From Acidimicrobiaceae bacterium (GTDB lineage: Bacteria; Actinomycetota; Acidimicrobiia; Acidimicrobiales; RAAP-2): 61,122 nucleotides of DNA. Location: positions 1 through 61,122 of the forward strand of contig PLZP01000041.1 of the NCBI GenBank assembly GCA_003152215.1, given 5' to 3'. Position numbers and translations under genes: made by a program. This document shows positions 7,759-15,704 of this stretch, one piece after another. How positions within the stretch are numbered: position 1 is the stretch's first letter; each line of letters opens with the position of its first letter. The notes under the pieces were generated by a model. It saw only the letters and a program-made list of their open reading frames with translations. It made no database searches and was not told the origin of the DNA.

Positions 7759-8384
7759 CGCGATGGATCCCGACGCGCGGATTCATCGCGCGCATCGCCA
7801 TCAAGCGGCGCGACGGCCAGTGGCGAGAGTGCGGTGCGTCCGGCCGCTCGCGTGGGACGAGCGAAGTAACGCCAGAGCGCCGAGGCGAGCGCCACCGCTG
7901 CGCACACGACGCCAAGCGCCAACCCCCAACTCGAACGACTATCCGTGCCCGTCAGAAAACTGTGCGCGAGCGCACTGGCGAGGGCCAGCCAACTAAACCA
8001 GTGGATGAAACGCCATGAGCGATTAGCGATTCTCGCTTTCAAGAGACTTGAGACCCACACCGCGAGGATGAGGTCGAAGGCGACCGCGCCGAGCGCGACG
8101 TGCACCGGCTCGTACTTGGACGTGAGCGGTATGACCGCGGAGAACCAGCCGGTTGGTACGTAACTGTCAACGAGGGTGGTGAGGATGTGCACCATGAGAA
8201 ACACGATGGCGACCATCGAGATTGAACGGTGCAACTCATTGAGTTCAAATCGACCGACGTAGGTGCCGCCGATTCGATTCGCGACGAACGTGCCGAGCGC
8301 GACTACGAGTGTGAAGAGAATCAGCGCGACAAAGCCCGTCGCGCGCGTCGTGTACCAGATGTAGGGAGAGGTGAACGCGATCAT
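7755..8384 (-). CDS. Ferric-reductase-like transmembrane haem protein
   Basis: 209 aa from the ATG at 8384, which overlaps the apbE stop as ATGA. About six hydrophobic helices are present. Histidines at 52 and 66, 95, and 128 and 141 include two pairs spaced 13-14 residues apart, the bis-haem pattern of ferric-reductase-like transmembrane domains. It lacks a C-terminal FAD/NADPH domain, so electrons must come from separate subunits, presumably the NuoF-like protein and ferredoxin encoded downstream. The C-terminal 35 residues are Arg/Ala-rich and probably cytosolic. The likely job is moving electrons across the membrane; the acceptor is unknown. Confidence 0.85.
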   Translation of the reverse strand: MIAFTSPYIWYTTRATGFVALILFTLVVALGTFVANRIGGTYVGRFELNELHRSISMVAIVFLMVHILTTLVDSYVPTGWFSAVIPLTSKYEPVHVALGAVAFDLILAVWVSSLLKARIANRSWRFIHWFSWLALASALAHSFLTGTDSRSSWGLALGVVCAAVALASALWRYFARPTRAAGRTALSPLAVAPLDGDARDESARRDPSR

Positions 8385-9283
8385 CGAGTCGCCTCCGTGT
8401 CCTCGGGCCAACCACCAACGAACTCAACGGTGCCGTTCGTTCGAACGAGCCGAGCCGACCAACCGGCCTGCGCAATATGATACGCGGCCTCTTCATCCCA
8501 CAGCAGCGCCGCGGTGGCGAACGCGTTCGCGAGGACGCAGTCGCTCGCCGTCACCGATGCCGTGGCGTAGGTGCCATTGGCGAAAGAGCCAGTTCGCGGA
8601 TCGATGATGTGATTGACGACGTGATCGCCGGCGCGCCACGCGCGCGATGTCGTTGACGAGGTAGCGACGCCACCGTGTCGCAGAGAGATGCGAGGTTCGC
8701 GGCCGGTGATGGTCAGTGCGTCGCTCACGCCGATCGCCCACGGACCTTGGGGTCCGTTGCCTCGTACGGCCACGTCACCGCCGAGTTCGACAACGACACC
8801 ACCTGAGGTCGCGACGTCATCGGCCACGAGGTCGACGACCAACGCCTTCGCGCTGGCGCCGAGGTCGAGCTGGCACGGTGCGTCAATGATGACCGTGTGG
8901 TGCTCGCGGTCCAGGTGAATTGCGCTGGGGCCGAGCGGCCGGATCGGCATCGCGGCCGGTGCGTTGACGCGAGTGACCAATTCGTCGAAGTCGCGGTCGT
9001 AGCCGAGCGCCAGCAACGAAGGAAGCACCGTCGGATCACAAAGGCCTTCGGTCGCATCGGCGGCGCGCAGCGCCGCGTCGAGAGCAAGTTCGAGGGTCCC
9101 GCTGACGGGAATGACTTCCCCCGGCGCGGCGTTGAGTCGCGAGAGCTCGGAGTCGTCGCGGAATCGATTGCACGCGACGTCGAAGGACTCGAGCCTCGTC
9201 CAGAGTCGTTCAATCGCGTTCGCCATCTGATCCTCACGCTCAGTCGCGAGTGAACCGCTCAGTCCCCAAATCTCGAAGTTCAT
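8381..9283 (-). CDS. FAD:protein FMN transferase (ApbE family)
   Basis: 300 aa. ApbE proteins use FAD to attach FMN covalently to a Thr/Ser in extracytosolic redox proteins. Visible features are the FRDDSELSRLN segment, DPTVLPSLLALGYDR, the LDLGASAKALVVD loop, GGDVAVRG, the HHIIDPRTG-type VVNHIIDPRTG and the metal-site ASDCVLANAFATAAL. No clear signal peptide is present, so it may act inside the cell or be anchored through partners. The substrate normally has an FMN-bind domain; none is encoded nearby. AGGA lies about 8 nt before the ATG. Confidence 0.93.
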   Translation of the reverse strand: MNFEIWGLSGSLATEREDQMANAIERLWTRLESFDVACNRFRDDSELSRLNAAPGEVIPVSGTLELALDAALRAADATEGLCDPTVLPSLLALGYDRDFDELVTRVNAPAAMPIRPLGPSAIHLDREHHTVIIDAPCQLDLGASAKALVVDLVADDVATSGGVVVELGGDVAVRGNGPQGPWAIGVSDALTITGREPRISLRHGGVATSSTTSRAWRAGDHVVNHIIDPRTGSFANGTYATASVTASDCVLANAFATAALLWDEEAAYHIAQAGWSARLVRTNGTVEFVGGWPEDTEATR

Positions 9284-9292
9284 ATGGAGTTC

Positions 9293-9667
9293 CTAGTAGC
9301 AGATCGCACGCCCTGACGGCGTGGAGTTGCAGACCGTCGTTGTGGTCACGGGCGCAGTCGTCGGCGTCGTGTAGACGGTCGTGGGCGTGCTCTTGTGCAC
9401 CGTGGTGGGCGTCGTTCGCACGGGCGTCGTTCGCACTGTCGTCGTGGGCGTGCTCTGGTGACCCGCGGTGGTCGTCGTGGTTGAACGCGGAACCGAAGTG
9501 GTCGTGGGCGGGGTGGAGATCGTCGTTGTTGACTTGACGGCGCTCGCTTCGGCGCCAACGAGGACGGCCGAGAGTGCGCATGATCCGAGGAAGATCAGTT
9601 GCGTAAAGCGTCGAACGCGCGCGAAGCGGCGATCGCGCTGCTGGGGAGTGCGCTCAGTGGGGACCAT
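9293..9667 (-). CDS. Thr/Pro-rich secreted or anchored protein, unknown function
   Basis: 124 aa. A basic N-terminus (about 24 residues) precedes one hydrophobic helix (LIFLGSCALSAVLVGA), then about 70 residues of Thr/Pro/Val low-complexity sequence, ending in a short segment with two cysteines (VCNSTPSGRAICY). I recognise no domain. The layout suggests export with a flexible, possibly O-glycosylated stalk. It sits 9 nt before apbE, where similar clusters usually carry the flavinylated protein, but no canonical flavinylation motif is visible. It shares Thr-rich style with the proteins at 3447 and 27528. AAGGAC lies upstream of the ATG. Confidence 0.65.
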   Translation of the reverse strand: MVPTERTPQQRDRRFARVRRFTQLIFLGSCALSAVLVGAEASAVKSTTTISTPPTTTSVPRSTTTTTAGHQSTPTTTVRTTPVRTTPTTVHKSTPTTVYTTPTTAPVTTTTVCNSTPSGRAICY

Positions 9668-9764
9668 AAGGTTTCTCTGTCCTTACAGTCTCGCAGCCGT
9701 TTCTCAACGAATGACAGGTTCGCCATAAGAAACAACGCAGAATTGAGACTCCGTTGTGCGGCGC
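9668..9764 (-). other. 97-nt gap between the histidine kinase and the Thr-rich gene
   Basis: No gene or strong hairpin seen. It may hold a promoter for the redox genes, but I cannot point to one convincingly; read-through from the two-component genes is equally possible. Confidence 0.4.
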
Positions 9765-11099
9765 TTACGTCGTTTCGACGACGGGCAGCGTGATGGTGAA
9801 TCGAGCGCCGCCGAGCAGTGGATCACGGTCCACGCTGACGGTGCCACCGAGTTCCGCAACGACCTGGGCGACAATCGAGAGACCGAGCCCCGAACCGGGT
9901 AGCGCCCTTGCCGAAGCGGCACGCCAGAAGCGGTCGAAGATGAAGGGTTGATCTTCTTCAGAGATGCCCGGGCCGCTGTCACTCACCGTGATGGTGCCCT
10001 CAATTGCTGAGACCGCGATGTGGCCGTTCGTGGGCGTGAACTTCACGGCGTTGGTGAGAAGATTCGAGACCGCGCGAATAAGTCGGTCGCGTCGACCGAG
10101 CACTGTCGAGGGCGTGACCGTCGCGTCAATCGTGATTTCCTTGATGCGCGCGTACGTGCGCGCAGTGTCAATGCACTCGTCGAGACACTCATCGAGTCGG
10201 AGCGACTCCACCGCGCCCTCGCTTCGTTCTCCTCTCGCGAGTTCTCCGAGGTCGGTCACCAGCGCAGCCAGTTCATCGACCTGGGTGACCATGTCGTTGG
10301 TCAACTGGAGCAGGTCGTCGGGGTTGAGTTCTTGCGCACGTGAGAGGACTTGCGCATTGGTTCGCAGCGACGTGAGGGGAGTGCGCAACTCGTGGCTGGC
10401 GTCGACCACGAGTTGTCGCTGCAACACCTGCGAACTTTCAACGGTGCTGAGGAGTCGGTTGAAGACGCGCCGGAGGCGTCCCAGCTCGTCGGCCTCGCCC
10501 TCGACGAGGCGGTAACCGAGGTCATTGGTTTCGGCCACAGTTTCAATCTCGTTGGTCACGTCTTCGAGGGGGCGAAGCGCGGCGCGGGCCAGCAGCAGAC
10601 CGAGTCCGAGCGCGAGAAGTAACCCGCCAAAGGCGACGAGAACCAACGTTCGTACGAGACTCCGCAACTGGCTGATTTGGCCGGTGATGTCGACCACGAA
10701 CATCTCCGCGGCCGTCGTTTTCGTCACGTAGGGAACACCCGAGATGCTGACAATCGATCCGGAGGGAATCGGCTCAATGAACTCCCGGACGCTTCGCCCG
10801 TCAACGATCGCCGTACGGAATAGCGCGGGACTCCTTCCTTTGGCGACGGACAAGATCGTCGAGTCGATGGGCATATCTGCCGGAGGTACGGTCTCTTTGT
10901 TGGGTAGCACCAGCTCGACGTAGGCGCCAAAGTGAGGACTATTGGATCCGTTTCCCGGGGTGGCCTCGGCGTAAAGAGATTCGTCGACGGAGTGAATGAG
11001 TGCGTCGCGCGTCGTGAGAAAGGCCGCGAAGCAGGCGAGCACCACCGCAATGGCGGCGACTCCGACGGTCGCCGCAATAACCCGAGATCGAAAGGTCAC
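9765..11099 (-). CDS. Sensor histidine kinase (MprB-like)
   Basis: 444 aa. Two membrane helices (about residues 7-29 and 148-172) flank an extracytosolic sensor domain of roughly 115 residues. A HAMP region follows, then HisKA with the phospho-acceptor in VDASHELRTPL near residue 240. The ATPase domain has the N box NLLTNAVKF, SDSGPGISEEDQPFIFDRFWR and GSGLGLSIVAQVV. The GTG start overlaps the response-regulator stop, so the pair is co-translated. It probably controls the redox genes immediately downstream. The signal is unknown. Confidence 0.93.
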   Translation of the reverse strand: MTFRSRVIAATVGVAAIAVVLACFAAFLTTRDALIHSVDESLYAEATPGNGSNSPHFGAYVELVLPNKETVPPADMPIDSTILSVAKGRSPALFRTAIVDGRSVREFIEPIPSGSIVSISGVPYVTKTTAAEMFVVDITGQISQLRSLVRTLVLVAFGGLLLALGLGLLLARAALRPLEDVTNEIETVAETNDLGYRLVEGEADELGRLRRVFNRLLSTVESSQVLQRQLVVDASHELRTPLTSLRTNAQVLSRAQELNPDDLLQLTNDMVTQVDELAALVTDLGELARGERSEGAVESLRLDECLDECIDTARTYARIKEITIDATVTPSTVLGRRDRLIRAVSNLLTNAVKFTPTNGHIAVSAIEGTITVSDSGPGISEEDQPFIFDRFWRAASARALPGSGLGLSIVAQVVAELGGTVSVDRDPLLGGARFTITLPVVETT

Positions 11100-11797
11100 G
11101 TGGTGCGCAGTGCGTAACCAACACCACGCACCGTCTGAATCAGTCGTGGCTCACTGGCCTCTTCGAGTTTGCGTCGCAAGTACCCGATGTAGACGGCCAA
11201 CGAGTTGGTGCCCGAATCAAAGTTGTAGCCCCACACCAGGTCCAGGATCTGGTCTCGCGTGAGGACCTGTCGGGGGTGGTGGAGGAACAGTTCCAGCAGA
11301 TCGAATTCGATCTTGGTCAGTTCGACCGCACGGGTACCGCGATGCACCTCTCGGGTCTGAGGGCTGAGACTGAGATCCTCAAAACGAAGCACCGCGCCGT
11401 CGCCCTCGAGGATATTGTGGCGCCGCAGGAGTGCGCGCAGTCGCGCCAGTAGCTCCGCGAGGTCGAAGGGCTTTACGAGATAGTCGTCGGCACCGACGTC
11501 GAGCCCGGCCACGCGGTCGTTGACCGCGTCTCGAGCGGTCAACATCAAAATCGGCGTTGCGTCGCCCGAACGTCGAATCCGCCGGCAGATCTCAAGGCCG
11601 TCGATGTCGGGTAGTTGCAGGTCGAGCACGATGGCGTCGGGCGCTCGAAGTTGGATCGCCTTGAGCGCGCTGGTGCCATCGTCGAAGAGCTCAACGTCGT
11701 AGTCCTCCATTCGAAGAGCGCGGCCGAGCGCACTGCGAATCGCCGCGTCGTCGTCAACGATCGCGATATAGGAGTTCGTTGATGGTGCGGTAGTCAC
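11096..11797 (-). CDS. OmpR-family response regulator (MprA/TrcR-like)
   Basis: 233 aa. The receiver domain has the acidic pocket VDDD, the phospho-acceptor Asp in IVLDLQLPD, a conserved Thr in MLTARD and Lys in YLVKPFD. The C-terminal winged helix has ELTKIEFDLLELFLHHP and VYIGYLRRKLEE. It is the first gene of the minus-strand set running through the kinase to the redox cluster. A perfect 7-bp inverted repeat lies about 65-85 nt upstream of the start and could be its own operator. The MprA likeness is by overall sequence and does not prove function. Confidence 0.94.
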   Translation of the reverse strand: MTTAPSTNSYIAIVDDDAAIRSALGRALRMEDYDVELFDDGTSALKAIQLRAPDAIVLDLQLPDIDGLEICRRIRRSGDATPILMLTARDAVNDRVAGLDVGADDYLVKPFDLAELLARLRALLRRHNILEGDGAVLRFEDLSLSPQTREVHRGTRAVELTKIEFDLLELFLHHPRQVLTRDQILDLVWGYNFDSGTNSLAVYIGYLRRKLEEASEPRLIQTVRGVGYALRTT

Positions 11798-11861
11798 GAC
11801 GCGGCTTTCTCAGATTGTTGGTACAGGCTCTAGTGTTGCTGGTTGGTGTTAAGCGTCCTCA

Positions 11862-11880
11862 GAGATTCGCTAAGAATCTC
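11862..11880. promoter_or_regulatory. Inverted repeat between the response regulator and tRNA-Gln
   Basis: GAGATTC-GCTAA-GAATCTC, perfect 7-bp arms around a 5-nt spacer. It lies upstream of both the minus-strand regulator and the plus-strand tRNA-Gln, so it could be an operator or part of the tRNA promoter region. Confidence 0.45.
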
Positions 11881-11904
11881 CGAAGATTGCCACAGTACCG
11901 GTAG

Positions 11905-11980
11905 TGGCGGGTAGTTCAATTGGCAGAACGACGGACTTTGAATCCGTAGGTTGGAGGTTCGAGCCCTCCCCCGCCAGCCA
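11905..11980 (+). tRNA. tRNA-Gln (anticodon UUG), CCA encoded
   Basis: Full cloverleaf. The acceptor TGGCGGG pairs with CCCGCCA, the discriminator is G, and CCA is encoded at 11978-11980. The anticodon loop CTTTGAA is closed by ACGGA/TCCGT, giving UUG for glutamine. The T-arm is GGAGG-TTCGAGC-CCTCC. A tRNA-Gln near glmU and prs also occurs in mycobacteria. The convergent hydrolase gene ends only 4 nt past the CCA. Confidence 0.97.
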
Positions 11981-11984
11981 CTTT

Positions 11985-12881
11985 TCAGGCATCGAGCCGT
12001 TCCAAGAGGGCCGCGAAGACCAGGGGCTGGTCGCCCTGAATCGAGTGGCCCGAATCGGCGATGTGCACCACCCTGGCGCTCGGCAATCGTTTTAAGAACT
12101 CCTCCTCGTCATCATCGTCTACAACGGAGCCCGGTCCCATGGCGCGAAGGAGCGTTACGGGCATCTCGAGTTCGGACAGCTTCTCCCAGAGATTGCCAGC
12201 GTCGGGCGCGGTGAGCTCTGAGCGCGCGTGCAACTGGTGACGCCACACCCACGATCCGTCACTCTGCTGCACCGCGTTATGCAAGATGCCGCGGCGAAGT
12301 GACGAGACCGAACGCGTCGGGTTGTGTTCGATCGTCCGTGCCAAAAGAGCATCGAAGTCGTCGAACGACGTCGGGCCGTTCACGAAGTCAGTGATGTGAC
12401 GCGCCTTGTCGGCGTTGACGCCGGGCGTGATGTCGACGAGCATGAGCGACTGTACGAGATCGGGCCGTTCGTGCGCGACGAGCAGTGCCGTGAGGCCGCC
12501 GAGGGACATGCCCACGAGCGGTCGCGGGGGAGTGATGAGTTGCTCGAGGGCTCGCGCCACGTCCGAGGCGTGACTCGCGATTGCCGACGCGGGAAAAGGA
12601 GAGGGATCGGAGTGCCCGTGACCGGGCAGATCAAGCGCGATCAGCGGTCGTTGCAACGCGAGGGCCACCGTGTCGTACGTGTGGGCGTTCTGGGCACCGC
12701 CGTGCAGCAGTACGAGCTCGGGTTCACCGTTACCCCAGCGAAGTCCACTGAGTTGACGGAGCCCGTCGACGGCGACAAAGAATCGTCGAACATCGGGAAT
12801 CGCGACGTCGAGATTCCATTCTGCGATGTTCTCATTGAAAAACGAGAATTCGTCGTACTCGTTGTGGGCCACGACGTGCAT
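11985..12881 (-). CDS. Alpha/beta hydrolase
   Basis: 298 aa, classic alpha/beta-hydrolase fold. It shows LVLLHGGAQNAHTYD (oxyanion HG), LDLPGHGHSDPSP, the nucleophile elbow GMSLGG with serine near residue 147, and a C-terminal catalytic His in IADSGHSIQGDQP. An acidic loop DDDDEEE lies just before the last strands. The substrate is unknown; lipase, lactonase and peptidase roles are all possible. It is divergent from glmU with only 29 nt between starts, so the two promoters overlap. Confidence 0.88.
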   Translation of the reverse strand: MHVVAHNEYDEFSFFNENIAEWNLDVAIPDVRRFFVAVDGLRQLSGLRWGNGEPELVLLHGGAQNAHTYDTVALALQRPLIALDLPGHGHSDPSPFPASAIASHASDVARALEQLITPPRPLVGMSLGGLTALLVAHERPDLVQSLMLVDITPGVNADKARHITDFVNGPTSFDDFDALLARTIEHNPTRSVSSLRRGILHNAVQQSDGSWVWRHQLHARSELTAPDAGNLWEKLSELEMPVTLLRAMGPGSVVDDDDEEEFLKRLPSARVVHIADSGHSIQGDQPLVFAALLERLDA

Positions 12882-12897
12882 CGTAGAACGGAAATGC

Positions 12898-12903
12898 TAA
12901 CAA
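12898..12903 (+). promoter_or_regulatory. -10 box of glmU (leaderless)
   Basis: TAACAA, 7 nt before the glmU GTG at 12911. The only purine-rich stretch, GAGGG, is too close to the GTG to be a good ribosome-binding site. Confidence 0.45.
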
Positions 12904-12910
12904 TGAGGGT

Positions 12911-14002
12911 GTGAGTCGCCCAACCTGTGTCGTCGTGCTCGCTGCGGGCGAGGGCACGCGAATGCGCTCGTCACGTCCGAAGCCCCTGCACCATCTTTGT
13001 GGACGACCCATGGTGCTCTACGTCCTCGACGCCGCCGCGCAGGAGGACGTGCGCGCGACCGTTGTCGTGGTGGGTCACGGTGCGACATGGGTCGAGAAGT
13101 CGCTCACGGAACGGGCCCGGGCCGACGTGCGCCTGACCTTCGTCGAACAGAGCGAACAACTCGGCACCGGTCACGCCGTCTCGGTGGCACTGCCGACGAT
13201 CAGTGACGAACTCGGAGCGAGCGACGGTGACGTCTTAATCTTGCCGGGCGATACCCCCTTGCTCCGTCCGAGCACCGTGGCACGCCTCCTCGACGTGCAT
13301 CGCGAGAGCCAGGCCGCGCTCACCGTGTTGACGGCCGAAGTCGACGACCCCTCGGGCTACGGGCGGATTGTCTACGACAAGAACGGCACGGTGGCGAGAA
13401 TCGTCGAGGAGCGCGACGCGACCGCCGACGAGAGACTCATCACCGAGATCAACACATCAATCATGGTCGTGCGCGCCAGCCTGCTCGGTCCGGCACTTCG
13501 ACGCGTTGGCCGAGCGAACTCTCAGAACGAGTATTACCTGACCGATCTCGTCGCGGTCTTGCACGAGGCCGGCCACTTGACCCAGGCGTTGTTGTTGGAG
13601 GACTCGGTCGAGGCATCGGGCGTCAATGACCTGGTCCAACTGGCCAACGCGGAAGCAGTGATGCGTGGTCGCATCAACGAGAAGTGGCTGCACCGCGGTG
13701 TGGTCATGTGGAGTCCGCAGAACACGTATATCGACGCCGATGTCGAACTGGCCCACGAAGTCTCGCTGCTGCCGGGCACCGTCTTGAAGGGTCATTGCGT
13801 CATTGAGCGCGGCGCGAGAATCGGACCGAATGCGGTGCTGAGTGACGTCTTCGTCGGTGAGTTCGCGCACGTCGCGTCCGTGGAAGCCACCAACACGCGT
13901 ATTGGCGCGGAGGCCCGCGTCGCGTCGTTCGTGGTCCTTTCACCCGGCACGGTGGTTGCATCAGGCGAGGTCGTGACCCCTTTCTCGTCACGACCCCAGT
14001 AG
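12911..14002 (+). CDS. glmU: GlmU-type UDP-GlcNAc pyrophosphorylase lacking the acetyltransferase half
   Basis: 363 aa against roughly 450-495 for bifunctional GlmU. The N-terminal uridylyltransferase domain is complete: LAAGEGTRMRSS...KPLH, EQLGTGHAV, LPGDTPLLRP, GYGRIVYD, EINTSIMVV and NEYYLTDLV. The left-handed beta-helix begins near residue 255 but stops after about four coils (IERGARIGPNAVLSD, then RIGAEARVASFVV) and ends in PFSSRPQ. The segments carrying the acetyltransferase Lys/His/Tyr/Asn residues, including the KAGHLTYLGD-type motif, are absent. prs starts 31 nt later, so no shifted remnant exists. It should make UDP-GlcNAc from GlcNAc-1-P, with acetylation done elsewhere. Confidence 0.85.
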   Translation: MSRPTCVVVLAAGEGTRMRSSRPKPLHHLCGRPMVLYVLDAAAQEDVRATVVVVGHGATWVEKSLTERARADVRLTFVEQSEQLGTGHAVSVALPTISDELGASDGDVLILPGDTPLLRPSTVARLLDVHRESQAALTVLTAEVDDPSGYGRIVYDKNGTVARIVEERDATADERLITEINTSIMVVRASLLGPALRRVGRANSQNEYYLTDLVAVLHEAGHLTQALLLEDSVEASGVNDLVQLANAEAVMRGRINEKWLHRGVVMWSPQNTYIDADVELAHEVSLLPGTVLKGHCVIERGARIGPNAVLSDVFVGEFAHVASVEATNTRIGAEARVASFVVLSPGTVVASGEVVTPFSSRPQ

Positions 14003-14021
14003 TTGGTCGCTTCGAACCCTG

Positions 14022-14027
14022 TACGCT
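14022..14027 (+). promoter_or_regulatory. -10 box of prs (leaderless)
   Basis: TACGCT, exactly 6 nt before the prs GTG at 14034. No Shine-Dalgarno sequence lies in the 31-nt glmU-prs gap. Confidence 0.5.
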
Positions 14028-14033
14028 GGCGCC

Positions 14034-15011
14034 GTGGAGACACTCGCAAAACGACGCCTCGTCATCGTGAGCGGTCGTTGTCACCCCACGTTGGCCATGG
14101 ACATCGCCGACAAGTTGGGTGTATCGCTCACCGAAGCCAATCTGCGAGAGTTCGCCGACGGCGAGATCCACTGCCGTTTTGACGAGTCGATTCGCGGCGC
14201 CCACGTGTTCATCGTCCAAACCCACGCCACGCCGGTCAACGATGCGGTCATGGAACAGCTCATCATGATTGACGCCGCCAAGCGCGCGTCGGCGAAGAGC
14301 ATCACCGCCGTCATTCCGAACTACGGCTACGCCCGCCAAGATCGCAAGTCCCAGGGCCGTGAGCCGATCACCGCGAAACTGATTGCCGACATGCTCCAGA
14401 CCGCCGGTGCCAGTCGCGTGCTCTCAGTCGACTTCCATTCCGGCCAGATCCAGGGCTTCTTCAACATTCCCGTCGACCACCTTGTCGCGGCACCGGTCTT
14501 CGAGGAGTATCTCAAGTCCAACGCCGCCAATCCGAACGAGTTGGTCGTCGTGGCACCTGACGCCGGTCGGGTGAAGGTTGCGGAACGCTACGCCCAACAC
14601 CTGGGCTGTGACCTCGCCCTCGTGCACAAGACCCGTCCTCGTGGCACCGCGAACATCGCCGAGGCACGTCACATCGTCGGTGACGTCGACGGTCGCCACT
14701 GCGTACTGATCGACGACATGATTGACACCGCCGGCACGATTGTGGCGGCCTGTGATCTCTTAAAGGCGCGGGGCGCCGAAGACATTTGGGTCATGGCGAC
14801 CCACGCCGTCTTCTCACCGCCGGCCGTCGACCGACTGTTCAACGCTCCAATCAGCCGCGTCATCGTCACCGACACGCTGCCGCTCGGTCCCGAACGCCGT
14901 TTTGAGAATCTGGAGATCCTGTCGATTGCCACCATTGTTGCCAACGCGATTTCGGCAATTTTCGAGGACGCGTCCGTGTCGGACATCTTCGGCGGCGAGA
15001 ACCTCCTCTAA
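14034..15011 (+). CDS. prs: Ribose-phosphate pyrophosphokinase
   Basis: Makes PRPP from ribose-5-phosphate and ATP for nucleotide, His and Trp synthesis. The 325-aa class I enzyme shows SGRCHPTLAMDIAD, the FADGEIHCRF motif, YARQDRKSQGREPI, the SVDFHSGQIQGFF segment, and the PRPP-binding loop VLIDDMIDTAGTI. It uses a TTA codon at 14760-14762. The GTG start follows a -10 box by 6 nt. The order glmU-prs-rplY-pth-mfd is conserved in actinobacteria. Confidence 0.97.
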   Translation: METLAKRRLVIVSGRCHPTLAMDIADKLGVSLTEANLREFADGEIHCRFDESIRGAHVFIVQTHATPVNDAVMEQLIMIDAAKRASAKSITAVIPNYGYARQDRKSQGREPITAKLIADMLQTAGASRVLSVDFHSGQIQGFFNIPVDHLVAAPVFEEYLKSNAANPNELVVVAPDAGRVKVAERYAQHLGCDLALVHKTRPRGTANIAEARHIVGDVDGRHCVLIDDMIDTAGTIVAACDLLKARGAEDIWVMATHAVFSPPAVDRLFNAPISRVIVTDTLPLGPERRFENLEILSIATIVANAISAIFEDASVSDIFGGENLL

Positions 15012-15037
15012 TCAAAGGGCCATCGCCCAGGCCGCGC

Positions 15038-15043
15038 TAGACT
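15038..15043 (+). promoter_or_regulatory. Possible -10 box upstream of rplY
   Basis: TAGACT in the 84-nt prs-rplY gap, about 52 nt before the rplY ATG. The mRNA would have a leader containing GAGGAG just before the start. Confidence 0.3.
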
Positions 15044-15095
15044 TGTACTCCTGTGCGCGGTCCGCATTGGACTGCCAGCCACTCGAGGAGTTTCG

Positions 15096-15698
15096 ATGTC
15101 ACACGCCACGTTGCACGCTACGGCCACCCGGGACAAGGGTTCGCGCAACTCTCGTCGACTTCGCGCCGCGGGGTCGATTCCGGCCGTCGTCTACGGCGAG
15201 GGTGTCGAGCCGTTGCCCATCGCCGTCGAGGCCAAGTCCTTTCGCACCGCGGTCTCGGGGGAGCAGGGCATCAACTCCCTGATTGAACTCAACGCCGACG
15301 GAAAGAAGTTCCTCGTCATGGCCCGTGACATCCAGCGCCACCCCGTGCGCGGCACCGTGGCGCACATTGACTTTCAGGTCGTTGACCCCAACCAGGCGGT
15401 GGTCGTTGAAGTCCCACTGCACATCATTGGCGACGCGGTCGAAGTTCGACACGCCGACTGGGAAGTCGATCAGCAGATGTTCAACATCGAGGTTCGTACC
15501 CGTCCCGACCAGATTCCCACCCACATCGACGTGGACATCTCGGACCTCAAGGTTGGCGGCACGATCCGTGTCGAAGAGCTGACGCTACCCAAGGGTGTCG
15601 AGCCCGCGGGCGACCCCGCGGTGTCGGTCGTAACGTCTCGTCCCGGTCGCACCACCGCGGTTGTGAAGGCGGCGGTCGAGACCGAAGTCGCGGAATAG
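15096..15698 (+). CDS. rplY: Ribosomal protein bL25 (Ctc form)
   Basis: Binds 5S rRNA on the large subunit. At 200 aa this is the long two-domain form: an N-terminal L25 domain (TATRDKGSRNSRRLRA, IPAVVYGEG, DIQRHPVRGTVAHIDFQ) followed by the TL5/Ctc beta domain ending in SVVTSRPGRTT and a short acidic tail. ATG at 15096 is preceded by GAGGAG. It is 6 nt upstream of pth and probably co-transcribed with it and mfd. Confidence 0.95.
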   Translation: MSHATLHATATRDKGSRNSRRLRAAGSIPAVVYGEGVEPLPIAVEAKSFRTAVSGEQGINSLIELNADGKKFLVMARDIQRHPVRGTVAHIDFQVVDPNQAVVVEVPLHIIGDAVEVRHADWEVDQQMFNIEVRTRPDQIPTHIDVDISDLKVGGTIRVEELTLPKGVEPAGDPAVSVVTSRPGRTTAVVKAAVETEVAE

Positions 15699-15704
15699 TT
15701 CGCC

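Noticed and set aside
14003..14033. Frameshifted remainder of glmU
   Set aside because: Only 31 nt separate the stop from prs, so there is no room for the missing 100 residues.
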